NCBI RefSeq assembly: GCF_002204745.1
Contig: NZ_NIRR01000001.1
Coordinates: forward strand, 1-64,000
Direction: 5' to 3'
DNA length: 64,000 bases
DNA from: Hymenobacter amundsenii
Lineage (GTDB): Bacteria > Bacteroidota > Bacteroidia > Cytophagales > Hymenobacteraceae
The notes beneath the pieces are model-generated. The model worked only from the letters and a program-made list of their open reading frames with translations, did not search any database and was not told the DNA's origin. Numbering within the stretch: position 1 is the first letter of the stretch; each line of letters opens with the position of its first letter. The position numbers and the translations under genes were made by a program. Shown here one piece after another: positions 45,683 to 55,445 of the stretch.

Positions 45683-47983
45683 TTAGAAAAATACGCTGAC
45701 GTTGAGCTTGGCGTAAAACGGCGTGCCCGGCGTGAAGTGCAGCTCATCCACGGAAGTGCCCAGCGGCTCGGAACGCAGCCGAGTTTCAGTGGCAAACTGG
45801 GCTTGGTTCCACTCTACGTTGAGCAGGTTTTCGGCCGTGGCCCCCACCTGAAAACGCTTGGTGGTGTAGTTGACTACGGCGTCGAGCAGGAAATAACCCT
45901 GAGCCGTGATGCTGCCCTCGTCGTTGGCAGGCCGGTCGTCGATGTAACGGTAGCGCAGGCTGGTGTTGAAACCTTTGGGAGCTTTGTAAGTGAGGCCAGC
46001 CACGCTGGTCAAGCTGGGAGCCAGTGGAATGAAGTTGGCACTTTCGGGGGCATCCACCTGCCGGCCGCGGTTGAAATTCACGTCCAGATCGGCAAAGAGG
46101 CGGGGGGTGACTTGGTAGCGGGCGGCCAGGTCGAGGCCAAAGCGGCGGGTAGGCCCGGTGCTCTCCGTAATGCCCTCGTCGCCGATGTACACCAGCTCAT
46201 CCTGCAGGTGCAGGGCCCAGGCAGCCACGTTCACCACCAAGCTGGGCATGGGCTTGAAAGTACTGCCCGCCTCATAACCGATGGCCCTGGGCAGCACGTT
46301 GTCGTCGGCGGTGCCGCGCACCACGCCCCGCGCATCATTGGAGTGAAACCCGAAGCCCGAGCGCACGAACAGCTGAGCGTTGAGGCTGAACTGGTAGTAG
46401 AAGTTGAGCTTGGGCGACACCCGCGCCGCCGTGGCCCGCCCCGACACGGCATCCGTAGCATCGCGCTGGTCTCGGTAGCGAAAGCGAAACACGTCGAGCC
46501 GCAGGGCGGCGTTCAGGGTCAGACGCTCAGTCAGGGTTAGGGTTTCGTCGAGGTAGGCGTTGAAGTTCTGCTCGTTCACCCGCCCACTAATGGTGGTATC
46601 GGTCACCACGCGCCGCACGGCGCTAAGCAGGGTTACGTCGGTGGCATCGATGCGCGTGCCCACCCCGAAGGTGGTGTGCAGCGAGCGGCTGCCGAGCTGG
46701 GTGTCGCGGTCGTAGGTGCCGGTGTAGCCGACAATGTCGCGGTGGTCAGTCTGATAGATTTCGTCGCCGTTTTCGGGATTGTTGAGGAAAAAAGTGAAGT
46801 TGGAGTACAGCCCGAAGTTGTAGCGCGAGTAGTACGCCTGTTGGCGCAGCACAGCGTCGCCAGGCAGAGCCGTGGTCAGGATAGCCGAGGCGTTGGTGCG
46901 GTTGGTGCGGCCGCCCTCGCTGGGGTCGATGCTGCCAAAGCGGGAAATAATACCCTGCTCCACGCCCCGCTCAGGAATCTGGCCGCTGGCGTTCCAGTTG
47001 GAAGTGAAGTGCGAGCCCAACAGCGTAAGCGAGGTTCGGTCGGTGAGCAGGCCGGTGTACTTGGCCAGTCCGTTGAAGCGCTTGAAGCTCTGGGGCTGGT
47101 CGAAGTAGGCGTTGGTGTACAGGTACTCGGCCGCCACGTAGGCGCTTTCCGACTTCTTGGAAAACAGGTGGCGCTTGTCGTTACCCAGCAAATCCAGCAT
47201 CACCAACCCGCGGTAGGTATCGAACTGACCTACTTCCATCTTCACCTGGCTGGCATCAAGCCGGGTTTTGGTGAGGAACTCGCCCGCGCCGGCCGTGGCA
47301 AAGTCGCCGAATCGGGCCGTGTACGGGCCTTTATATACTTTCAGCTGCTCCACCGTTTCGGGGATAACGAAGTGGAAGTCGGCGTAGCCCTGGCCGTGGC
47401 CGTGGCTCACCATGTTCACCGGCAGCCCGTCGATGCTCACGGCGAAGTCAGTGCCGTGGTCCACGTCGAAGCCGCGCAGGAAAATCTGCTCGGCCTTGCC
47501 GCCGCCCGCATGCTGGGCAATAAACAGGCCCGGCACCAGTCGCAGCAGGTCCTGGGCCGAGTTCACGGGCCGCAGTAGCTTATCGATATGGCTAATGGCG
47601 GCCAGGCTCTGGTTGGGGTCGCGGGGCTGGTTCACGGTCACCTCGCTCAGATTGAGTGCCATTGTGGGCAAGGCTAGGGCCACAGCGCGGTTTTCGCCCG
47701 CGGCCAGGGTCAGCGGCAGTGTCTGGCCCCGGTAGCCCAGCGCACTTACCCGCAGCGTGTAGGTGCCGGCCGCAATGCCGCCGAGCCGGAAATTCCCCAG
47801 CGCATCGGTGGCCGTGCCGCCGGACTGGCCTTCCAAGCCTACGCTCACACCCGGCAGGGGCTGGCCCGAGAGTGAATCGGCCACGGTGCCACGCAACACA
47901 GCGGTGTTCTGGGCCTGGGCTTCGAGCCCAAACCCACACGCGGCCAGCATAATGCTGGTCGCAATCCAATAAAAAAGGCGCAT
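45683..47983 (-). CDS. TonB-dependent outer-membrane receptor
   Basis: A 766-residue receptor. The signal peptide (1-28) is followed by a carboxypeptidase-like regulatory domain (about 30-110), a plug domain and a 22-strand-type barrel ending LNVSVFF. The plug carries EQIFLRGFDVDHGTDFAVSI and NMVSHGHGQGYADFHF, a His-containing loop that could contact a metal ligand. There is no SusD partner, so it is not a polysaccharide utilisation receptor. It lies in a run with HupE-type and DUF4331 genes. The start at 47983 is the ATG directly before the signal peptide. Confidence 0.93.
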   Translation of the reverse strand: MRLFYWIATSIMLAACGFGLEAQAQNTAVLRGTVADSLSGQPLPGVSVGLEGQSGGTATDALGNFRLGGIAAGTYTLRVSALGYRGQTLPLTLAAGENRAVALALPTMALNLSEVTVNQPRDPNQSLAAISHIDKLLRPVNSAQDLLRLVPGLFIAQHAGGGKAEQIFLRGFDVDHGTDFAVSIDGLPVNMVSHGHGQGYADFHFVIPETVEQLKVYKGPYTARFGDFATAGAGEFLTKTRLDASQVKMEVGQFDTYRGLVMLDLLGNDKRHLFSKKSESAYVAAEYLYTNAYFDQPQSFKRFNGLAKYTGLLTDRTSLTLLGSHFTSNWNASGQIPERGVEQGIISRFGSIDPSEGGRTNRTNASAILTTALPGDAVLRQQAYYSRYNFGLYSNFTFFLNNPENGDEIYQTDHRDIVGYTGTYDRDTQLGSRSLHTTFGVGTRIDATDVTLLSAVRRVVTDTTISGRVNEQNFNAYLDETLTLTERLTLNAALRLDVFRFRYRDQRDATDAVSGRATAARVSPKLNFYYQFSLNAQLFVRSGFGFHSNDARGVVRGTADDNVLPRAIGYEAGSTFKPMPSLVVNVAAWALHLQDELVYIGDEGITESTGPTRRFGLDLAARYQVTPRLFADLDVNFNRGRQVDAPESANFIPLAPSLTSVAGLTYKAPKGFNTSLRYRYIDDRPANDEGSITAQGYFLLDAVVNYTTKRFQVGATAENLLNVEWNQAQFATETRLRSEPLGTSVDELHFTPGTPFYAKLNVSVFF

Positions 47984-48102
47984 ATGTGCAGCCACGAGGC
48001 GACGCGCTGCCTACTGGCAGCACGTCTGAGTCAGAAGATAAATTGACAGCGGCCCACGCTCGTGGCGCGACCTCCAGAGCTCTTTATGGGCTCTGCTACA
48101 AC

Positions 48103-48489
48103 TTATCCGCGACGGGGCGGCTGCTTAACTACTGGCCGGATGCCGACGGGCACCCGCGGCGCGGCGGCCGGGTGGTACGTAAAATAATGCGGAAAGTGCC
48201 GCGCTTGCAGACGGGGCACTTCGGGTAGGCAGTGCAAATCGATGCTCTTGAACGACGCTAGCAACTGGGCTGGCGTGCTATGTTCGGGTTGCGCCTGTAC
48301 CGCCGACTGGTCGCCATTACAGGTGTCGAAGCAGTCGAGGCGCAAGTAATTCTCGTGCTGGCAGGCGGCGCTGTGCACATACGGATGCGCCGCCGATGGC
48401 CCCACTGGCTCCGGCCGCCCAACTAGGCCCGCACCCAACCCTCCCAGATAGGGCAGCAAGAGCAGCAGAAGGAGCAGGTGGCGGAGCAT
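48103..48489 (-). CDS. Small exported Cys/His-containing protein
   Basis: A 128-residue protein with a strongly hydrophobic signal peptide (MLRHLLLLLLLLPYLGG). The mature part has four Cys (AACQ, LDCF, DTCN, LHCL) and several His (HPYVHS, RHFPHYFTYH) and ends Pro-rich. I do not recognise a family. The pattern suggests disulfides or metal binding in the periplasm. It lies between the HupE-type and TonB receptor genes with gaps of 90 and 119 bases. Confidence 0.75.
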   Translation of the reverse strand: MLRHLLLLLLLLPYLGGLGAGLVGRPEPVGPSAAHPYVHSAACQHENYLRLDCFDTCNGDQSAVQAQPEHSTPAQLLASFKSIDLHCLPEVPRLQARHFPHYFTYHPAAAPRVPVGIRPVVKQPPRRG

Positions 48490-48579
48490 TTTAAGGGTCA
48501 GTGTATAGCTAAGGGCAGCAAAGTATTAGAGGTGCTTCGCCTTCGCTTGGCATGAGAATTCTTTTTTCGTCCTACTGGC

Positions 48580-49245
48580 TCAACTCAGCCGTTCGAACGT
48601 CCAGTAGGCGGCCATCAGGCCGATGGCTACGGAGGCTGGCACCAGCACCCGGCGCTTATACCAGGGCTTGTCGGCCGCCCAGCGGCCGATGAGCAGCCAA
48701 GCCAGCAGAATTACCGAAATCTGGCCCAGCTCGACGCCCACATTGAAAGCCACCAACGACTCTACGAACATGTTGCGCGGCAAGCCCAGGCTAGTCAGGG
48801 CTCCGGCAAAGCCCAGGCCGTGGAGCAGTCCGAAGCCGAACACCACCACAATCCGCCACGGGTTAATCTTGGCCACCACAATATTCTCGATGGCCACAAA
48901 CAGAATGGAGAGGGCAATGAGCGGTTCTACCAAACTAGTCGGCGGCGATACCACACCATACATGGCCAGCCCCAAAGTAATCGAGTGCGCCACTGTGAAG
49001 GCCGTGGCCTGCCACAACACCGGCTTCAGGCGTGGTTCCAGCAGGTACAGACTCAGCACGAACAGCACGTGGTCGAGGCCCAGGGGCAGGATGTGGGTGT
49101 AGCCGAGTTTGAGGTAGGTAAAAAAAACGTCGGTTCGTGAAAGCTTGCTCAGGTCAGCATCGATAACGTGCGCGGCAGCTAACCCCGGCAGCAACAGCAG
49201 CCCGGCCACAGCCAGCAACACACGAAACGGACGAGCAGAGCGCAT
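48580..49245 (-). CDS. HupE/UreJ-family inner-membrane protein
   Basis: A 221-residue membrane protein of the HupE/UreJ type, whose studied relatives move nickel or cobalt for hydrogenase and urease. The signal-like first segment is followed by about six helices with conserved polar motifs inside: LGLDHVLFVLS, TVAHSITLG, FGLLHGLGFAG and FNVGVELGQ. There is no hydrogenase or urease in the window. The ATG at 49245 is preferred; a TTG at 49281 would add 12 residues. It probably serves the neighbouring TonB receptor by taking its ligand across the inner membrane. Confidence 0.9.
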   Translation of the reverse strand: MRSARPFRVLLAVAGLLLLPGLAAAHVIDADLSKLSRTDVFFTYLKLGYTHILPLGLDHVLFVLSLYLLEPRLKPVLWQATAFTVAHSITLGLAMYGVVSPPTSLVEPLIALSILFVAIENIVVAKINPWRIVVVFGFGLLHGLGFAGALTSLGLPRNMFVESLVAFNVGVELGQISVILLAWLLIGRWAADKPWYKRRVLVPASVAIGLMAAYWTFERLS

Positions 49246-49321
49246 CAGGGGCGTAAGGAGAGGTGATTTCAGGAGGCGCAAAAGCTAAACTGGTTATGCT
49301 AACGGCCAAGGTATGGCGTCT

Positions 49322-50647
49322 CTACCGGACAGCCAGCAGCTTACGGCCTTCGTCGGCGAGGTCGACTGAGAGATAAGGATTAATGGCCAACGCCTCTTTA
49401 ATGAGGGCTTGCCCCTCGGCAGACTGTCCGTTGCGGGAGGCAATCAGCCCGGCCCGGCACAGCAGCACGGGGCTTTTAGAATTGGTGCGGCGGGCCGCTT
49501 TCATATAGGTAGCAGCTTCCGGAAACTCGCCACGCTTATAATGAACCCATGCCATGGTTTCATTTACGTCGATGTTGTCCGGACGCCGGTCGTATTCAAT
49601 TTTTGCGTGCTTGAGGGCATTGTCCAGCTCCCCGGTTTTGAGGTAGGCGTAAGCCAGCTCCCGGTCAGCGTAGTGGCCCATAGCCTCGTTGTTTTCGGCT
49701 TCATCAGCAGCAGCAGAAAGCATGTCAATGGCCTCGCGGGCCATTTTCTTCGATTTAAAGGGCTGATTGTTCTGGTGATAGAGGTCAGCCAGCTCATCGG
49801 CGAAGGCGTAATCCTTCACCGTGCTGCGGGCCTGTTCCAAGTACTTGATGGCCTCCGGGTAATTCTGGCGGGCCTGCTCCACCCGGCCCAAACCCGCGAG
49901 GGCGTAGGCGTAGTGCGGCCGGACCTTCAGGGCATAGCGGTAGGCTTCTTCGGCGTTTTTCAGGTCGCCGGTGGTTTCGTAGAGGTGGCCCAGCGTTACG
50001 CGTGCCCACTCAGTCTGCTCCAGGCCAATGTAGCCGGCCTGCACGGCCATCTGCATGGCCTCAATAGCCCCGGGCAGGTCGCCATGGATTTCACGCAGGT
50101 ACGATACCCGCGAATAGGAGCGCAAATCGGGGCGCACCTGATTCATTTTATCAGCCATTTTGATGGCTTCCGGGTAACGGCCCAGCTCCACGTTGGCATC
50201 GCAGAGCAAGCCGTACACGAAAGCGTTGTTCGAGTTCACCGCCACCGCGTGCTCGGCCACGGCCAGTCCTTCCGAAAAATGGTGCTGGGTCAGGCTTAGC
50301 GAGGCCTTGCAGCACAGGGCCTCAAAATTGTCACGGTCATCGCGCAGGGCTTCATCGAGCAGCTGCATGGCTGCTGTGTCGTAGTAGGGGTGGTTGCCAG
50401 TTACGCGGGCTTCCTGCATGTAAGCCTGGGCCAGCAGCACCTTGCTTTTGTTGTCGCCGGGCTTGGCCCGTAACTGGGCTAGCAGCCCCTGAATGGCGGC
50501 TTTGGTGTTCAGCCATTCACCACCAGCCGCTAAGTCGCCGTGCCGCTCCCGCAGCTGCGGAACCGGGTCGGGCTTCTGGGTCAGGAAAATGGCCGCACCA
50601 GCTGCTACAAACAGCACGATGAGCAGAGAGTAGATGTATTTTCTCAC
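49322..50647 (-). CDS. TPR-repeat protein with N-terminal membrane anchor
   Basis: A 441-residue protein: a short basic N-terminus with one hydrophobic segment (RKYIYSLLIVLFVAAGAAIF) and then about nine tetratricopeptide repeats, for example RVTLGHLYETTGDLKNAEEA and YALAGLGRVEQARQNYPEAI. TPRs serve as docking surfaces. The start is GTG at 50647, giving a canonical signal anchor; a TTG at 50680 overlaps the preceding hairpin. It sits between DUF4331 and HupE-type genes, spacing 76 bases to the latter, and probably assembles or stabilises the system. Confidence 0.87.
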   Translation of the reverse strand: MRKYIYSLLIVLFVAAGAAIFLTQKPDPVPQLRERHGDLAAGGEWLNTKAAIQGLLAQLRAKPGDNKSKVLLAQAYMQEARVTGNHPYYDTAAMQLLDEALRDDRDNFEALCCKASLSLTQHHFSEGLAVAEHAVAVNSNNAFVYGLLCDANVELGRYPEAIKMADKMNQVRPDLRSYSRVSYLREIHGDLPGAIEAMQMAVQAGYIGLEQTEWARVTLGHLYETTGDLKNAEEAYRYALKVRPHYAYALAGLGRVEQARQNYPEAIKYLEQARSTVKDYAFADELADLYHQNNQPFKSKKMAREAIDMLSAAADEAENNEAMGHYADRELAYAYLKTGELDNALKHAKIEYDRRPDNIDVNETMAWVHYKRGEFPEAATYMKAARRTNSKSPVLLCRAGLIASRNGQSAEGQALIKEALAINPYLSVDLADEGRKLLAVR

Positions 50648-50680
50648 GAGATTGAGTTGGTTGAAGGTGAGGTAGAGCAA

Positions 50681-50716
50681 GAAAGGGAACTGACCGCGAA
50701 GCCAGTTCCCTTCTTC
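50681..50716 (-). terminator. Terminator or attenuator hairpin between DUF4331 and TPR genes
   Basis: The minus strand forms aagggaactgg and cagttccctt arms around cttcgcgg, with a tcttgc tail. It ends 34 bases before the TPR start, leaving no room for a separate promoter after it, so partial termination in one operon is plausible. Confidence 0.7.
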
Positions 50717-50770
50717 GTCATTGGCAAGATAGCCGAACTCACCCAGGGCCCGGCTATCAACCCGTCATCA

Positions 50771-50803
50771 ACCGGCCGACTCACCATGGGTGAATGAGCC
50801 GGT
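50771..50803 (-). terminator. Second hairpin downstream of the DUF4331 gene
   Basis: An imperfect stem (accggctcattcacc/ggtgagtcggccggt) begins 16 bases after the DUF4331 stop. It has no T run, so it may protect the 3' end of the upstream message rather than terminate. Confidence 0.5.
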
Positions 50804-50818
50804 CGATTCAGTACGGGC

Positions 50819-52921
50819 TTACTTTGTCACAACCAGCTTCATGGATTGTAGCACGGTATTACCGGTAGCAATCGTGAGCACGTAGGTGCCTGCCGCTACT
50901 TCCGGACCAGCTTTCCAAACCTGGTCGTAAGTACCAGGCTTGTGCTGACGGCCATTCATGAGCGTGGCTACCCGACGACCCGTCAGATCACTCACGAACA
51001 TAGAGAGCGGCGCCTTTGTGGCCACTTCGTAATGCACAGTGGTGCTTTCGCTGAATGGGTTAGGATAGTTCTGCGCGGCGGCTACTACTTCGGGCTTCAG
51101 GCTAAAGCCGACGGCTCCTAGCTGCGAAGTAACCGTGGTCTGGGCCTTCGTACCGGCCCAGGGTAGCTGTGCGTAGGGGAAGCCCGAGCGGAACGTGGTG
51201 TCGTTCTTCTCAACGCCCGTGCGGAAGGTCAGCACGTTGGTCAGGCCGTTAGCCGATTCGTAGGGCAGACCAATGGCAGCCAGCACTACACCACCCACGG
51301 CTTGCAGCTCAATGCGCACTATGTCATCCTCCAGACGACGACCGTTTGGGAAGCCGTCCATGTTCGGAATGAATTCCAGATTGGCGTTCGTATTGTAGCG
51401 CGTGTCGGTCAGGCCCAGTACCGCCGCGGCCAGCAGGCCTTCGGAGCTGAAGTCGGCCGAAGAGCGCGACGTTGTGGGCACAGCCATGTTCAGGCGCAGC
51501 ATATCTCCACCGATACCGGCGGCGGTGGTGGTGCTCTCGATAAGCGGCAAGAAGTTATTGATGAACGGCTTACCAGCTGCCAGCGGGTTACCCATAGGTT
51601 TGCCGGTTGCCAACTGATACGGCCGTACGTTTGGTACCCCCGTGTGGAAGATAGGCAGTAGGTCTACTGAGCGAGGCTTGCCCGCACGAAGCAGGTATTC
51701 GCCGTAGCCACCATTGGCCACCTTGGCGAAAGCCGTGCCGTTTACATCAGCGGCCGGAGCATTCAGCAGGCCCGAAAGGCCAGCTTTTCCGTTAGCGAAG
51801 TCGTACATGTTCAGCGAGTTGCGCTGAATACGTAGGGGAGCCAGACCGGGGACAGAAGTACCGAAATAACCATCACCTTCAGCCATGTACAGGCCCAGCT
51901 CAGGGTTGGAGAGGTAATCTTCGGTCGAGGCCTTCTCCGTATAGGGAGTGTTCGAGTTCCAGGCATCCTTCGCGCCGATGGGCACGATAACCTCGTTCGT
52001 CAGCGGCATGCCCAGGCGCGATACCTGCACATAATCGCCGGAGTGCGTGCGCGTGCCATCGGTGTTGATGGTACGCATCGCGGGGCGGCTGGCCGAGGCC
52101 CACACACCAATGACGTAGTTGCCGTCGAGGATGTTGGCGGCCTGCGCGCCAGTCTTGCCATCCTTCTGCAGCTTATTGATGGGGATTTGCAGGGCGATGG
52201 TGTGCGTGTTCTTGCGGGCCAAGCCGTCGGGGGCCTTGGCGGGCCGAATATTGGCCAGATCGAAGATACCACCTAAGTCCGCGAAGAACGGGTCATCGAC
52301 CGGGCCGCAGTACACCTTAATATCGCCGTCCACAGTCTGGATGGCGTCGGTAAAGAGCTTCTCGTAGCTGGGGGCATTTAACCCAACTGGCATGGTGATG
52401 GAGCGCGGGCCGATGTTGGGCGGCGGAACTACCCCGTCGGTCTTGAGCTGAGTGAAAGCGCCGCCATTGACGCTGCGTTCCATGGTGTAGCTCGCCTTTA
52501 GGTTCTGCTTCCCCAGCCGAATGTTGAAGAACGTGGTTGGGTCCTCATTCACCCGCTTGAAGGTGAAGCGGTAGGTGATGTCGTCGGCATTCACCCGCTT
52601 CTCATCCCCAGGAGTAGCACCCGAGTTTTTGATGTGAATCTCGTAGCGGATGTTTTCGCCGAACGTGTTATAGTTCGGGCCGCCCTGGGGCAACTCCAAC
52701 GGAATGTAGTTGGCGATGACGTTGATCATCTCCGCGTTGTTGGGGTCGCGGAAAGCGTACACATCGGTGTTGTCGGCCAACGGGTCGTCGGCAATCAGCG
52801 GAGCTTCGCGGTGGCTGGAAGCTTCTAGGGGGGCGTGTTGTCCACTCCAGGCTAGCAGAGCGGCCACGGTGGTGGCAGCCAGTGCGATAGGGAGAATCGG
52901 ACGCGTAAACGTTTTCTTCAT
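50819..52921 (-). CDS. DUF4331-domain protein with type IX sorting domain
   Basis: A 700-residue exported protein. Signal peptide (1-33), then the DUF4331 region from ASSHREAPLIADDPLADNTD to about residue 600, with DVYAFRDP and other family blocks. The C-terminal about 80 residues (NYPNPFSESTTVHYE ... SMKLVVTK) are a type IX secretion sorting domain, which places the protein at the surface. The role of DUF4331 is unknown. It is the first gene of a same-strand run with TPR, HupE-type, Cys/His and TonB receptor genes, and is proposed as the surface capture component. Confidence 0.93.
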   Translation of the reverse strand: MKKTFTRPILPIALAATTVAALLAWSGQHAPLEASSHREAPLIADDPLADNTDVYAFRDPNNAEMINVIANYIPLELPQGGPNYNTFGENIRYEIHIKNSGATPGDEKRVNADDITYRFTFKRVNEDPTTFFNIRLGKQNLKASYTMERSVNGGAFTQLKTDGVVPPPNIGPRSITMPVGLNAPSYEKLFTDAIQTVDGDIKVYCGPVDDPFFADLGGIFDLANIRPAKAPDGLARKNTHTIALQIPINKLQKDGKTGAQAANILDGNYVIGVWASASRPAMRTINTDGTRTHSGDYVQVSRLGMPLTNEVIVPIGAKDAWNSNTPYTEKASTEDYLSNPELGLYMAEGDGYFGTSVPGLAPLRIQRNSLNMYDFANGKAGLSGLLNAPAADVNGTAFAKVANGGYGEYLLRAGKPRSVDLLPIFHTGVPNVRPYQLATGKPMGNPLAAGKPFINNFLPLIESTTTAAGIGGDMLRLNMAVPTTSRSSADFSSEGLLAAAVLGLTDTRYNTNANLEFIPNMDGFPNGRRLEDDIVRIELQAVGGVVLAAIGLPYESANGLTNVLTFRTGVEKNDTTFRSGFPYAQLPWAGTKAQTTVTSQLGAVGFSLKPEVVAAAQNYPNPFSESTTVHYEVATKAPLSMFVSDLTGRRVATLMNGRQHKPGTYDQVWKAGPEVAAGTYVLTIATGNTVLQSMKLVVTK

Positions 52922-53575
52922 GATAAAAATAGGTTGGAAAAGGGTGAAAAAAACTGCCTTTCAACGGACAGCACAAGAGTTACGCAAAGCTTGGTGAGAG
53001 CCTGTAAATGTTGGGTGAGCTAGTGATTGGCGTGTAGTGAGGTGGCACCTACTCCAAAGGCCTCAATAGAGGAGGAAACAGATACTACTAAGTGTTCCTA
53101 CGGAGTAGATCTTTTCCGTGGTTTTTGATTGCCATAATCATGTACAATTATTTATCTAGGTATCAGAAAAATAGTTCCTTTCCTTGACTATCAGTCACAG
53201 AAACAGATTTTCAGGCCTAAATGCATCTCAACTACAGAGGAGCAGCAGCAATCCGCAAAAAATGCACTTATTATCTATACTGTTGAGCTTTCTATTTTAA
53301 GTCAACGAATCGCTAACAAGATACTATCGATTCAATAGGGGAGAAAGCCCCCTTTCCACATTACCTTAATCTTGTACAATCGAGCAAAGGATTTCCACAA
53401 AAAACAGCTTCCCTTGCTTACCAGCAGTATGGCGCACTGGTTGGGAAGGTAACCAGCGACTGCTGCCGGGCATTTGTTGCGTAATTTTGGGTCTGGTCGG
53501 CGCCCCGCCGTCAGCGGTGGTGGGGGCCTTTTCTTCTCGTGATTTTCCTGGCGGTCCACGGCCCGTTTGCTTGTT
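52922..53575. other. Divergent AT-rich intergenic region of about 650 bases
   Basis: This stretch between the DUF4331 and HscA-like genes is visibly AT-rich (for example 53130-53340) in contrast to the surrounding GC-rich DNA. It must contain the promoters of both. A -7-like taattttg lies at 53482-53489. No gene, tRNA or obvious structured RNA was seen; an unnoticed small RNA or old mobile DNA is possible. Confidence 0.6.
53482..53489 (+). promoter_or_regulatory. Candidate -7 promoter element for the HscA-like gene
   Basis: Reads taattttg, an exact TAnnTTTG match, 86 bases before the ATG at 53576. No -33 box is seen at the usual distance. Confidence 0.42.
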
Positions 53576-55438
53576 ATGGCTAAAGTTGCAATCAACCTTT
53601 CTACCGGTGCTATTCAGCAGGAAGAAATTATTGTCGGTATTGATTTGGGCACCACCAACTCGCTGGTGGCCTACATTCATCCCGAAAACCGCCAGCCCCT
53701 AGCCATCAACGACCAGGGCCGGGGTACTATCGTGCCTTCGGTAGTCCACTTTCCGGGTGGCTCCGATGCGCCCATTGTGGGCACCGATGCCAAGGAGTAC
53801 CTGCTCACCGACCCCCAAAACACGATTTACTCGGTGAAGCGTCTGCTCGGCAAGAGCTACCACGACTTGGGCCAGCACGCCGGCGGCCTGGGCTACAAGG
53901 TAATTGACGACAACTCGGAGGGGCTGGTAAAAATCCGGGTTGGTGAGCGGTTCTACTCGCCCATCGAGCTATCGGCCGAAATCCTTAAGGAGCTGCGCCA
54001 ACGGGCCGAGCACGCCCTCAAAACGCCCGTCAATAAGGCCGTGATTACGGTACCGGCCTACTTCAACGACTCCCAGCGCCAAGCCACCCGCGACGCCGGT
54101 CGGCTGGCAGGCCTGGAGGTACTGCGTATTGTGAATGAGCCTACCGCCGCCGCCCTGGCCTACGGCATCGGCCTCAACCCCGACGAGGAAAAAACGGTGG
54201 CCGTTTACGATTTGGGCGGCGGCACCTTCGACGTGAGCATCCTACGCCTACACCAGGGCATTTTTGAAGTCCTGAGCACTAACGGCGACACCTACCTGGG
54301 CGGCGATGACCTCGACCGGATTGTTGCCGAGCACTGGACCCAGCAACACGAGTTAGCCGACCGACTTGATGGCAACGGCCCACTGCGGCAGGAGCTACGG
54401 CTGCTGGCCGAATCGGCCAAGCGCTACCTAAGCCAGCACGACGACTTCGCCGGCAACCTGACCGACGACGTAGTAGTGCGCCTGACCCGCACCGAGTTCG
54501 AAACCTTGGCCCACCCGCTGGTCGAGCGGACCATCGACTCGTGCCGCCGCGCGTTGGCCGACGCCAGCCTCACAGCTGCCGACCTCGACGCCGTGCTGCT
54601 GGTAGGTGGCTCGACCCGGGTACCACTGGTGTATGACGCCGTATCGGATTTTTTCGGCCAGCCGGCCAACAAGTCGCTCAACCCCGACGAAGTGGTGGCG
54701 CTGGGCGCGGCCATTCAGGCCGACATTCTGGCTGGCAACCGCCGCGACGTACTGCTGCTCGACGTGACGCCTCTCACGCTGGGCATTGAAACGCTGGGCG
54801 GCCTCATGGACCCCATTATTCCGCGCAACTCCAAAATCCCAACCAAGGCTGGCCGCCAGTACACCACCAGCGTCGACGGGCAAGTGAACCTGAAAATTTC
54901 GGTGTATCAGGGTGAGCGGGACGTCGTAAAGGAGAACCGCAAGCTGGCCGAATTCGACCTGCGCGGCATCCCGGCCATGCCGGCCGGCTTGCCAAAGGTT
55001 GATGTGAATTTCATTCTCAATGCCGACGGTATTCTAAAAGTAGAGGCCATAGAATTGCGCTCGGGTACCCGCCAGGAAGTGGAAATCAAGCCCCAGTATG
55101 GCCTCACCGATGACCAAGTGGAAAAGATGCTGATGGATTCGCTCACCTTCGCCCGCGAAGATGTAGCGGCCCGTATGGTAATCGAAGCCCGCACCGTGGC
55201 CGAGCAGATGCTCTACCAGGTGGAGCGGTTCGTGGCTAAAAACGGCCAGCACCTCACCCCCGACGAGCTGACTGCCACCCAGGCTGGCGTCACTCAACTC
55301 AAAGCCTCCCTCGAAACCCAGGAAAAAGACGTGATACTGAAGGCCGTTGATGAGCTCGAAGAGCTTACCCGTCCCTTCGCCGAGCGGGTCATGAACATCA
55401 GCATCAACCAGGCCATGGCTGGGAAGAAAATTGAGTAG
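53576..55438 (+). CDS. hscA: Hsp70-family chaperone, HscA-like
   Basis: A 620-residue Hsp70. The N-terminus [17 protein letters not shown] before [14 protein letters not shown] resembles HscA rather than DnaK, as do the total length of about 620 and the end without a Gly-rich tail. ATPase motifs: [45 protein letters not shown] and [12 protein letters not shown]. The substrate domain contains [14 protein letters not shown]. HscA helps transfer iron-sulfur clusters from IscU, but no isc or hscB genes are here, so a general role cannot be excluded. The start at 53576 is preferred over the frame at 53567. Confidence 0.87.
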   Translation: MAKVAINLSTGAIQQEEIIVGIDLGTTNSLVAYIHPENRQPLAINDQGRGTIVPSVVHFPGGSDAPIVGTDAKEYLLTDPQNTIYSVKRLLGKSYHDLGQHAGGLGYKVIDDNSEGLVKIRVGERFYSPIELSAEILKELRQRAEHALKTPVNKAVITVPAYFNDSQRQATRDAGRLAGLEVLRIVNEPTAAALAYGIGLNPDEEKTVAVYDLGGGTFDVSILRLHQGIFEVLSTNGDTYLGGDDLDRIVAEHWTQQHELADRLDGNGPLRQELRLLAESAKRYLSQHDDFAGNLTDDVVVRLTRTEFETLAHPLVERTIDSCRRALADASLTAADLDAVLLVGGSTRVPLVYDAVSDFFGQPANKSLNPDEVVALGAAIQADILAGNRRDVLLLDVTPLTLGIETLGGLMDPIIPRNSKIPTKAGRQYTTSVDGQVNLKISVYQGERDVVKENRKLAEFDLRGIPAMPAGLPKVDVNFILNADGILKVEAIELRSGTRQEVEIKPQYGLTDDQVEKMLMDSLTFAREDVAARMVIEARTVAEQMLYQVERFVAKNGQHLTPDELTATQAGVTQLKASLETQEKDVILKAVDELEELTRPFAERVMNISINQAMAGKKIE

Positions 55439-55445
55439 TAGTTAG

